Assembly (NCBI RefSeq): GCF_000227135.1
Contig: NC_018252.1
Coordinates: 230,635 to 294,634, forward strand
Length of the DNA: 64,000 nucleotides
Source: Leishmania donovani
Taxonomy: Eukaryota > Euglenozoa > Kinetoplastea > Trypanosomatida > Trypanosomatidae
Direction: 5' to 3'
Position numbers and translations under genes: made by a program. Shown here piece by piece: positions 41,701-50,685 of the stretch (the stretch's first letter is position 1; the number at the start of each line of letters is the position of its first letter). A model generated the notes under the pieces. The model was not told where the DNA came from and did no database searches. It was given only the letters and a program-made list of their open reading frames with translations.

Positions 41701-43837
41701 GCGGTGCGCGCTTGCACGCGTTTTGCCACGATGAGGAGTGGGGGCGAGGAGGGCTGATGGGGCGGGGAGCGTGTGTATGAGTGTGCCATGCGCAAACGCC
41801 GCACCCCGCCCACGCACCGACGAGCTCACACGCGCACATATGCCGTGTACTGGAGTGAGATGCGCATGCGCACGCCAGCAAAGCTGAAAAGGAGGACACA
41901 CCGAAAAGGGAGAGAAGCATCGTCGGGCACGTATGAGCTGTTGGATGGCAGAAGCTACCTGTGCACGCTTTCCTTTTTCTGGCATGTGTGTGTGTGTGTG
42001 TGTGTGTGGTGAGTCCGCTTTTTGTGTTGCCCGAGTGCAGCACCGCAACTTCTCCCCATTTGGTGTTGTTGCTGTGGTTGCTTTCCTCCCCTTCTTTTTT
42101 TTTTCTGAAAGTTTATATTGTCGTTTCGCTTGCTTTGGATGTCTCTTTACCGTCTGTCCTTCTTGCCCGCTCTACCTTTCTTGCGGAAATGCGCACAGAG
42201 ACTCATTCATTGGCACGCGCGAATCGAATCCAGACAAGAAGTTCCACCTCCCTCTTTGTTTTCATTTTTCCTCATGCTCCACTACCACCACCATCGCCAC
42301 CACTCTCTCTCATTCGCCGACGTTTTTGTTAGTTTCTTTTACTGTGTGTATCTGTGTGCCCTCATGCGTGTTTGTGTGTACGCGTGTGCGCGTCTCTGCA
42401 CACGTGCCAGCTGGTAGTCTGTAGTTCTCGAGTAGGACGATGTTGCTCGCTTTCCATCGACTTTTATTTCGCTTTATGTGCGGTGCTTCTCTGCTCTTCC
42501 TCGTCGTCTTCGTCTTCGTGTTTTCGCTCTCTTGTCGTTGTTCTTGTGTGCTTCTCTCTGTCTGTGGCCCCTTCCCCTTCCCTCCCCTTCCCTCCCCTCC
42601 CTCTTATGATGTGTGGAAGTGACCGGTCGGTGTGTCTCTTTCCTGTTTCTCTGTCTTCCTTTTTTTTTCATGCACCCGGCGCTTTAGTTGTCGCTGGTGT
42701 GTGTAGCCGTTTCGTGTCAGAGTCGCGTGTACGTAGACGCTTCGCTGTGTCTGTGCCCCCCTCTTCGGCTTCGTGTGTGTGTGTGTGTTTGGCGTTGATG
42801 TGTCTCTATCTGCCTGCCTCTGCGTCTATGTCTGCGTGTAGGTGAGTGATCGGGGCATCTGCCAATGTGTATGCGTTTCTTAGTTAGTTAGTTCGAGAGT
42901 ATGCGTGTGCTCGTGCGTCTGTGTGTGCGTGATTACGATGAACTACCAAAGTAGTGTAAGGGGAACGAAAAAGCGAACAGCCGCAAGGAAAAAAAAGAAA
43001 CAGGTCATGAGGCTCTCCTCCACAATGAAGAGAAGCTCCACAAGACAACGTGCACGGAGAGGCTCCAGCGATGGCGACGTGGAGGAGAGCTGGAAAGGAG
43101 ATGGTAGGGCGCGTAATGCACCTGTGCGAGTGGCTGGGGGCGAAGGGAACTCAGCAACAGTGCTGTAGCGTGAGCCGAGGTAAGGCTGCAGAAGCGGGAG
43201 CGATGAGACGAGGACGTAGGGCAGACGTGAAGGAAAGAGGGTTGGGGGGTCGATGAAGGAGAGTTGACAGAGGTAGGGGCTAGAAGGACGGCAAGGATGC
43301 TGATGAAAGGCGGTTGCGGCATTACTACGGACGCTCTCCGATTGAGTTTGCGTGTGTGCAGGGCTTGCGCCGCCACCATCCTCGCCCTCTCTCTGTTGCG
43401 TCTGGATGCTCCTCTCTTGACCCCCCCAATGCTTTCACCTCTTTCACCTTCTGTGTGTATATGTACGTGCGTGTGCTTCTCTCGCTCTCTGTCTGCTCTC
43501 ACCGTCGGCGCTGACGTTGCCCCTCCACCCACCAACAGAGCACTACGAGTGCTCTCTCCATGCAGAGCCTCCACCTCCCCTCTCTCACTTGGGCCTCTTC
43601 CCACTTGTTAGTCAGCTGGCTGTGTGTGCGCCTCCTTCCTCATTTTATTCTCTTTGCCTTTTCCTCCTGTCCATCGAGATTGAGCTGATGGAAGGGGGCA
43701 AACGCAGTAGGTGGGCGAGTGGGTGGGCGGCGAGGGTGCACCTCTCAGAGCATGAAGACGCATCCAGCTTCTCTCTCCCTGCATCGTCACCTCTATCGTC
43801 TTTTTTTTCGTATACGGGTGAGCAGCGCTGCCCCCTC

Positions 43838-43869
43838 CCCCCCCCCCATTCTCTCTCTCTCCCTTGCAG
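43838..43869 (+). promoter_or_regulatory. Spliced-leader acceptor of the Skp1-like gene
   Basis: A clean C/T tract (about 43833-43865, including a C run) ends TTGCAG, with AG at 43868-43869. This is 34 bases before the ATG at 43904 and is one of the clearest acceptors in the window. Confidence 0.65.
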
Positions 43870-43903
43870 GCCTCTCTCGACTCTCTATCTCATGCGGGTG
43901 TAG

Positions 43904-44947
43904 ATGGATTGTTTATCCGAGCCGTCTTTTCTGCTGCGCCACATTCGTCGCTGCGGCGCTGATGAGCCAAAGCAAACTTCACAGCAAGCCACTGCATCAA
44001 CCACGGGTGCCTCTAGCGATAGCTCGTACACCACGGAGGTTCTTCTCAAAGTGGGGGTGCCAGCATCCTTCGCTCCCGCCGACGGCTCCTCTGGCACGGC
44101 CTCGCCAACGCAGGTTTGCTACATGTGTCCAGCATACATTCTGCAAGCAGGATGCCCAGCACTGCGCGAGTTGCTGGCTGATGCCTTTGGGGATGACCCT
44201 GGTGGGGTGCGTGGAGTGGGCGAAAAGGCCGGCGCGAACTCCGCTGCGGCTGCCGCGCTTCGGCCATCGCCTCCCGTGGCGGTTCCACTTCCGTTTCTCG
44301 ACAAAGGTGTCTTCGATGTGGTAGCAGTGTACTTGGAGCATTTCCACGCGCTCGACTACACCACCTCTGCCAGCATCGCTGCAGCCGCAGCACACTCGTC
44401 TCCGACTTTCTTGTCCTCCCCTGCTCGCGTACCGTCCTCGCTGGAGCGGCCTCTGAACTTTCAAGACCTCTACGCCCTCTCGACGTGGGAGCATTACTAC
44501 GTCTTGTGCCAACTGCTGGGGTTAGAGCGGTCGCAGGTAGACTCCCTCCGTCTGGTCGAGTGCGGGGCGTGGGTAGATCTTCTCGGTGGTGCCGCTGCGG
44601 TACCATTGCCGAAAGGGGAAACGCAGAAGCAGCAGCGCCAGGTGACTGTCGCACATGAAGTTGAGCTCTCTCAGCAGCGCGCCGAGTGTTTCTCACTCGC
44701 CAATCGTCGACGGATGTGGTCGCGTTTGTGCCACGTGCTGGGAGCGGCCTCGCGACTTGGGATGCCTACCTTGCGGTTTCTATGTGCAACGGTAGCAGCT
44801 GACATGCTCGTAGACCTCGATGAGGCGGGCTTAGCGCGACTAATGCAGCCGTCTGGGGATGGCGGCAGGGGCAGCGGTATACCTCCCTTTACGGCCCAGG
44901 CACGCGCCCAGGTGCTGGAGCGATTTCCGTGGCTGACGCCCCGGTAG
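43904..44947 (+). CDS. Divergent, enlarged Skp1-like (BTB/POZ-fold) protein
   Basis: 347 residues from MDCLSEPSFLLRH. Three segments line up in order with Skp1, the SCF ubiquitin-ligase adaptor: an N-terminal BTB-like stretch (about 70-150) with VAVPLPFLDKGVFDVVAVYL matching the Skp1 VPLPNV...VI segment; a helix (about 280-315, LCHVLGAASRLGMPTLRFLC then ATVAADML) matching the LAANYLDI...CKTVA F-box-binding helix; and a C terminus FTAQARAQVLERFPWL matching the FTEEEEAQVRKENQW end. True Skp1 is about 160 residues; here Ser/Ala-rich insertions and an extra block with WEHYYVLCQLLGLERSQ (about 195-260) roughly double it. An adaptor role in ubiquitin ligation is inference only. It could instead be another BTB protein. 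Confidence 0.75.
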   Translation: MDCLSEPSFLLRHIRRCGADEPKQTSQQATASTTGASSDSSYTTEVLLKVGVPASFAPADGSSGTASPTQVCYMCPAYILQAGCPALRELLADAFGDDPGGVRGVGEKAGANSAAAAALRPSPPVAVPLPFLDKGVFDVVAVYLEHFHALDYTTSASIAAAAAHSSPTFLSSPARVPSSLERPLNFQDLYALSTWEHYYVLCQLLGLERSQVDSLRLVECGAWVDLLGGAAAVPLPKGETQKQQRQVTVAHEVELSQQRAECFSLANRRRMWSRLCHVLGAASRLGMPTLRFLCATVAADMLVDLDEAGLARLMQPSGDGGRGSGIPPFTAQARAQVLERFPWLTPR

Positions 44948-45651
44948 TCGCGCGAGCAGCTCCCTGCTGCCTGTATCTTTTCTCGCTGTCCCCCCGGCTC
45001 TGTCGGCGCACGCGCGGCGGGTGCTGAAGGACGTGGTGGCGCACACATTTAGGAGCCACCGCAAAACATTCAAAGCAACGCACGCGTCTCTTTTTCGTTG
45101 TACATACATGAGCGAAGCGAAGGGGGGTGGGCATTCCACCTCGCCGGACGTAAGCGCAGATCGACCGAATAGCCGGAACAGCATTGAACTCCAGAACCGT
45201 GATCACGTGAGCAAACACAGCTTCCTACACGCTGCCCCCCCCCCGTTCTACATGCTTTTTCGGCTTCGGCTTCGTTTACCGAAGGAGTCGCTTCAGTGCG
45301 CCCATCCCCCCCCCCCGGCATCTCTTCCGCTCCTTTTCTTTCCCTCATCCCCTCCTCGAAAGCTTCAGCCTGTGCACTGCTGCCCGACACCGCATGTTCT
45401 CGTGGTGTGCAACTCTCTCTCCTTCTTCCTCTTCTCGTCCTCATCAACACGCATACATACATATATGTGCTCCCGCGCATGCAATCTGTTTCGTGTGCAG
45501 TTCCGCACCCCCTTCCTTCCCTCCTCATCATCATCCAGCCGCTTAGGACCGTTTCAGCGTTTCTACTCCGTCGTATCGAGCGCCCGCGTACTCCAAGTCT
45601 GCAGAGCAAAAATATAAGAACCAGCAGTGCCACCCACTCAGTGTCAAGAGG
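44948..45651. other. Intergenic region
   Basis: 704 bases. C-runs at 45235-45243 and 45305-45316, with pyrimidine-rich DNA at about 45300-45440 that should carry the trans-splice signal for the next gene. No gene seen. Confidence 0.6.
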
Positions 45652-46917
45652 ATGGGTCAGTCGGCCTCCTCCTCGCAGGAAAACCCTTCAACGGGCGGGG
45701 GCTTCATTTCCTCCGCCATCCATTACCAGTCCCGTCGTGCTGGTAGAGCAGAGTCGCCCGCCATGGAGGTGCAGAGCATGCTTTGCACCCTGAACTTTCC
45801 TCCTTCGGCGTCTGGCGCGGGCGCAGAAGGAGTGGATAGTCCCACATGCACGGTCAGTTCCGCCGGCAATGCGAGCGGCGCTGCTGCGGCCATCCCCATT
45901 TTATGCCTCGACGCGTCGGCGCTGGACATCCGCCAGTTATTGAAGTCGCTGGAGCTGCCGCCAGCGCAGTGCGCCAAGGCTCTCCAAGAGGCATCGAGGA
46001 AAGCTAGCGGTGTTCTCCTGCACGCCCCTGCCAACACAAGTGTGGATGCGCTGAGGCAGTTCCTGCTGGCCCAGACAACGTCGTCTGCATCAGCGAACAC
46101 TGTAGACAGCGGTGCGTTGACGCTTCATCTGTTTGCCCTTCGCCACCCGTTACTTTCCATCGCTGATGGTGCCGCGGCTGATGTCACACCGTCTTGTGGC
46201 GCTGCTGAGGCCTCCTCCAACTCGCTGGTGGCGCTTGCGGAGTCGATGGAGCTGTCCGAGCTGAGCATGAACAATCAGCTCTTCTTTTTCCCCCTTCTGG
46301 GGGCCAGTGAGACTGACTGCAACCCTCTTGCCAAAAATCATGTCGGTGCCGGCGCCACCGACTCCTACTGGGCTGCGCTGCGGCGAGAAGAGGCGGAGGT
46401 GGAGGAGGCAGCAGCTGCGAGTCTCTCCGTCGGCGCCGGTGATCCTCCCATCACAAGGCGTGCACTCGTGCTGCTCTACACCCATGAGACAAGGTTTGGC
46501 TTTGACGGCGACGACTTGCTTCTGCTCGGGTGCTGCGCTTCTATCTGCGCTTGCATTGCAGCTGGCATCTGCTGCTGCATGGACGCCGCAAAGAACAATC
46601 AGCAACCCAACCACGTCAACACGAAACCGAACTACTACGGCGGCAATGGTGTACCCCAGTACTACAACAACGCCGCCGGCAACGCTTACTACGGGCAGCA
46701 GCCGCAGCAGAGCTATTACAACAGTGGGGCGCCCGGGTACGGCATGCCACCGAACGCGTATGCCAACACCAATACGAATGTGCTTCAGCCGCAGCCGCTG
46801 CATCAGAACTATTACGGCGGTGGGTACCAGTACCAGCCGCAGAACCAGCAGCTGAATGGTATTCCCATTCAATCTGCTACGTACGTTCCGAGCGCACCTG
46901 CAGCAGGACCGCTATAG
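45652..46917 (+). CDS. Cys-rich membrane-anchored protein with Tyr/Gln/Pro-rich tail, paralogue A
   Basis: 421 residues. Starts MGQSASSS, a good N-myristoylation signal (Gly2, Ser6). An Ala/Ser-rich soluble domain (about 40-270) contains NTSVDALRQFLLAQ. It is followed by LLYTHETRFGFDGDDLLL and a short hydrophobic Cys-rich span (about 288-309, CCASICACIAAGICCC) that could cross the membrane or be palmitoylated. The last 110 residues are Asn/Gln/Tyr/Gly/Pro-rich (YYGGNG, YYGQQPQQSYYN, NYYGGGYQYQPQ) and likely disordered. The same order of parts, including the GxDGxD motif before the Cys-rich span, recurs in the next gene, so they are paralogues. The N-terminal domain matches no family I know. 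Function unknown. Confidence 0.85.
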   Translation: MGQSASSSQENPSTGGGFISSAIHYQSRRAGRAESPAMEVQSMLCTLNFPPSASGAGAEGVDSPTCTVSSAGNASGAAAAIPILCLDASALDIRQLLKSLELPPAQCAKALQEASRKASGVLLHAPANTSVDALRQFLLAQTTSSASANTVDSGALTLHLFALRHPLLSIADGAAADVTPSCGAAEASSNSLVALAESMELSELSMNNQLFFFPLLGASETDCNPLAKNHVGAGATDSYWAALRREEAEVEEAAAASLSVGAGDPPITRRALVLLYTHETRFGFDGDDLLLLGCCASICACIAAGICCCMDAAKNNQQPNHVNTKPNYYGGNGVPQYYNNAAGNAYYGQQPQQSYYNSGAPGYGMPPNAYANTNTNVLQPQPLHQNYYGGGYQYQPQNQQLNGIPIQSATYVPSAPAAGPL

Positions 46918-49764
46918 CCGCCGGCAGCGAGGAGAGACGAGGCTTCCTCACTGGCTCCCCCCTAAAAGCATAACCAGGCGCCACATTTGGATGCCTTTGT
47001 CTGTGTCTCTACTGCGGCGTGTCGGAAAGCACGTTGTGTGGGAGAGAACGCTTTTGGCGGAAACCAAGACGAAGAGAGCCAACGAAAACAAACAAGGAAT
47101 GTGCTTTCGCGTCGCGCGGGCGTTGTTCCCGCTGCCCCGCTGTCCCCCTCATGCTGCTCTCGGCTGCACTCTTGCCTCTTAGGTGTTTTTGCTTTCCCTT
47201 TTTATATGCATTTTGCATGCGGTGTGCGTGTGTGTGAGAGGCAATTCCACACACACGCGCACACACACACACCGCCTTTCCCTTGCTCATACACACCCCT
47301 TCTCTGTTCAGCGCCACTGTCCACCACCCACCCCCTCACTTCCGTATGACCTTCCCGTCTCTTCCATTTCTGGGCTCCTGCTTGAATTCGGCTGCGTTCA
47401 TTTTGTTTCTTTTTCTTCTTTTTTTTTTGTTTGTTTCCTCCCACCAGCACGGTTAGGAAGGGAGCTGGGCGAGCTAGCATGAAATGAGCGTAAAGAAGGG
47501 ATGGAAGTATGGGAAGGATGGTTGACGAGTGATGCGCTTCGTCATGGCCCATGCTATGTAGTCCCGGAGTGTGATGCCAGCATCATGAAAAGCAAAGAAA
47601 GTGTCGCTCAACCTGTACCTCTCTGTTTCTGTAGCCGCTCTCTCCCTGTTCCACTTTCCTCCCTCTCGTTCTTTCCGTATTGTTGTTTTCAGCTGCACCC
47701 CCCCCCCCTCTACCTCCCTCTCCCCGCTACACCCCCACCCACACACACGCGCGGTCACATCCATCCATTCATTCGCTCTCTTGCCTCCTCTCCCCTCCTT
47801 CTGGCGTCTTCCTTCCTTTCACACATGCTCTTTTACCTTTCATTTTTTTGTTGTTGTTTCTTTTCGTCCTTTTGCTTGATGCTCCCTCATGACGATGCCG
47901 GGCCACTCCACCTGCGGTATCGCACAGGGCGCAGCGCCCCGATCTTCGTGGGGATGCCAAGTAGCCGGCGCAGCCTGCCCTTGGGGACGGCTGGCGACTC
48001 GCGGTGTCCGGCGGACAAGTCGGAGCTGGCGGTGTGCCGAAGAGGCGTGCGGTCATGATCACGTTCGTACCAGCTCACCGCCAACCGTGTCAATGATTCA
48101 ACAAGTATACGCATCCAGCTACTGTTGTTATGTTTTAGTTGCGTCGCGGTGACGTCGAGTGTGAACGATGGGCCTAGCCGGCGCTGTATGCAGTGGCACT
48201 GCGCTCGGTTGTGCGACGCCGAACGGTGTTGGTTGGCCAGATCCCTCGTCATAGACGCAGTGCAATAGTGAAAAGTGAACAGCTGTGGCTTTGCAGGCGC
48301 GTATTTGTTGCTGACTTGCTCGTGTTGGGATGACCATGTGGAGCAGAACAAGAAGAAGGCAATATGTTCTACTTTTACGTGGGTGGGTGTCTTTAATATA
48401 TATGTGTGTGTGTCTCTACACCCCTCTCCTTCCTTCCCTCCCTCCCTCCCTCTCTCCTTCTCTCTCTTTATCCCTCCCACTCCCATATGGCTGTGTGTCT
48501 CACCCAGTTCCTGCCTTCCTCCTCTTCTTCATTTGTATGGCATTGTTCGTTTCCTTCTCTGCAGTGTGTGTTGTGGTGAAGGCGGCACCTAGCGGCGTAG
48601 GTTTGGCCCCTCGGTTTACTTTTCCATGGAGGTGGTGCGCCAAGGCTCCTCCAACTTTCTTCCCTTCTTTTTCTTTTTTTTGCGGATTTCTGTGTTGTTT
48701 GTATGCATGCGTGTGTGAAGGGGAAAGAGAGGGCGAGGGGCTTGTGGGCTGCCGGTGTTTCTTTTATTGTTTTCTTTTTTTCTTGCCGTTGTGCAAGCTG
48801 GGTACGAAAGGTGGGAAGGATGGAAGCGATTTTGTTTGTGTATGTGTGTCTATCTTCGTGTGTAGGGTGGCTTGAAGAAGCGGTGCCGTCGTGACAGTCA
48901 CCGCCTTCCCATATGTGTGCTCTCCTTTCCCCTCTTTCTTTGCGTGCATCTTCGATGTGTCTTCTTGTTTGTTTTCCGTTGGTTTTGTTTCATGGCTTGC
49001 GCGCTTGTGTGAGCTTGTGTGTGTGTGTGTCTTCTGACCTCTTCCTCTCGCTCCTCCTTACCCTCCCGGATACATCACACCATTTCTCCGGTTTCCTGCC
49101 TCACCACGTCTTCTTCTCCCCGTTTCCTCTCCCCGCCCCGCCCCCTGAGTAAGTTATACGTGCTGCAGGTGAGGGAATGCCTCGTGCGAAGTGTTTGGGA
49201 GGGGCGGAGGAGCGGCTGAACAAACAGAAACACAAGGAAAGCAAACATGAGATCCTGCTGCACGAGACACGTACGTGTAGCGCTTTTTGTGTGTGTGTGT
49301 GCGGCTCTTCGTCTTAGTGCGTGCGCGTTCACGGAGGCATCAAGATGCAGTGGGGGGAGAAGGGCCAATGACCAGCGCACCTCCCCCACCACGCATACAC
49401 ACACGCACATACGCTACTCCCGTCCTCCTCGTCTCCTCTTTGTGAACCTTTCACCATTATTGTGCGTGCGCGTGTGTGGGTGCTCACGCTGGCACACACG
49501 CTCGTACACATGCGCCCCGTACACACAACATATGCACGCACTCGGCTCACCTCTCTCCCTCTCTCTGACTTTCTCTTTCGCCTCCACCTACCTACTATCC
49601 CTCCCATAACAGTTACACAGGTTCTCCTCCAACCACCTCGTTGTATTGCACTCAAGCGGCCTCCCCTCACCCACCTTCCTCTGTCGTGTGCACCGTTGCT
49701 TTCATTGCTCTGTTTGTGTGTGTGTGTTTCTTCTGCTGGTCTTTCCGTCTCTCGCGCGCACCGC
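46918..49764. other. Gene-free 2.8 kb region between the paralogues
   Basis: C/T-rich DNA with TG/CA runs, interrupted by a SIDER-like island (47890-48375). The pyrimidine tract at about 49553-49605 followed by AG at 49619-49620 is a likely acceptor for paralogue B, leaving a leader of about 144 bases. No gene seen. Confidence 0.65.
47890..48375 (+). mobile_element. SIDER-like degenerate retroposon in the 3' UTR of paralogue A
   Basis: About 485 bases of balanced composition set sharply in pyrimidine-rich DNA. Near its left end, GCGGTATCGCACAGGGCGC then GTGGGGATGCCAAGTAGCC follows the same pattern as the element at 19.84 kb (GTGGTATCCGAGGGC, then GTAGGGGAGCCAAGCAGCC). Near its right end TGTTGGGATGACCATGTGGA loosely resembles the other elements' GGGGTAGTGTGGAG block. 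It lies in the sense orientation where SIDER2 elements usually sit. Strongly diverged; the assignment rests on eye alignment. Confidence 0.5.
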
Positions 49765-50685
49765 ATGGCCGACCGAGGTAAAATCGTGTCTGTGGCGGCG
49801 AGCGCGCCGATGGAGGGCGCCGGTGAATCGCTCGTGTCTGTCCTGTGTGTAGAGGCCACCTATAAGACACAGAGAGTGTTCGATAGGGCGCTCGCCGCGG
49901 CTGCGACCGGTAGTGCGGCGGCGACGGAGGAACTGCGCAAGCTCCCTGGCATGCAGCTCTGCATGTCGCCCGACACGCCCATCCATGCTGTTCGGGCTTT
50001 CTTGCAAGAACAGGAAGCCGTGGCGTTGTCAAGTGGCCGTCACGCCGCTGCGGATGACAAGGAGCAGCAGAACACGAACTCACTGGCCAATGCTCATTTC
50101 TTTGCCATTCTCGTGCCACCGGTCTCCTCGGAGGGGGCAGAGGCCGTCGAGGCTTTCCTTCCTCTTCAGAACACCGCAACCCTTCGCGACGTGCTCGCCT
50201 CCGGCCCCGTGCTGCGGTGCAACGACGACGCGAGCGCGGACGCGGCTGAGCAGATGTTGCTGCTGGTGTACATGCGCGAGAGCGAGTACGGCTTAGACGG
50301 CGGCGACTTCCTTCTCGGCGCTCTCTGCGCCGGGCTCTGTGCCTGCTGTATTGCCTTGTGCGCCTCTGGTGCAGCGCGCTCGGCTGGGGAGAAGAGGCGT
50401 CGTAGAGAGAGCGATCAGCAGCAGCAACAGCCCCAGTACCCGCAGCAGCCATACTACCCCAACAACGTTGCTCCGCCACCGAACCCGGGCTACTACCCAG
50501 GCAACATGCCCGCCGGCCAGCCGTACAGCTACGGCGCCCCGCCGGAGTACCCGGTGGCGCAGCCGGCGTACTACAACTACAGCGGACAGCCCCTGCAAGA
50601 TCAGTCGCCGCAGCCGGGGGACCAGAAGCAGGTACCGGGCACCCTGAGTCCATCGAACAACGCGGGTGCCCCGGCGCCACTGTGA
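49765..50685 (+). CDS. Cys-rich membrane-anchored protein with Pro/Gln/Tyr-rich tail, paralogue B
   Basis: 306 residues from the ATG at 49765 (MADRGKIVSVAAS); the open frame continues upstream, but there it encodes a translated C/T-rich leader. An N-terminal domain (about 20-165) with DTPIHAVRAFLQEQ corresponds to NTSVDALRQFLLAQ in paralogue A. Then LLVYMRESEYGLDGGDFLL leads into a Cys-rich hydrophobic span (about 180-202, ALCAGLCACCIALCAS), a basic stop-transfer patch EKRRRRE, and a Pro/Gln/Tyr-rich tail (QQPYYPNN, PPNPGYYPG, PPEYPVAQPAYYNY). It lacks the MGxxxS start of paralogue A, so the two may anchor differently. The basic patch after the span suggests that the tail is cytosolic. Function unknown. 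Confidence 0.85.
   Translation: MADRGKIVSVAASAPMEGAGESLVSVLCVEATYKTQRVFDRALAAAATGSAAATEELRKLPGMQLCMSPDTPIHAVRAFLQEQEAVALSSGRHAAADDKEQQNTNSLANAHFFAILVPPVSSEGAEAVEAFLPLQNTATLRDVLASGPVLRCNDDASADAAEQMLLLVYMRESEYGLDGGDFLLGALCAGLCACCIALCASGAARSAGEKRRRRESDQQQQQPQYPQQPYYPNNVAPPPNPGYYPGNMPAGQPYSYGAPPEYPVAQPAYYNYSGQPLQDQSPQPGDQKQVPGTLSPSNNAGAPAPL

Larger units (their letters stand above)
37329..43903. other. Gene-free 6.6 kb region downstream of PP2C
   Basis: Largest gene-free stretch on the plus-strand unit. Its left fifth is purine-rich with a GGGA/GGAG repeat; most of the rest is C/T-rich with many TG and CA runs (for example 38457-38500, 38750-38782, 40801-40845 and 41986-42009). A patch at about 43000-43360 has mixed composition. 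Long frames here are translated pyrimidine tracts. I find no supported gene and no SIDER core. Confidence 0.65.

Noticed and set aside
37329..43903. CRISPR-like or satellite array among the many short repeats
   Set aside because: Repeats are mono-, di- and short purine motifs without regular spacers; the organism is eukaryotic.
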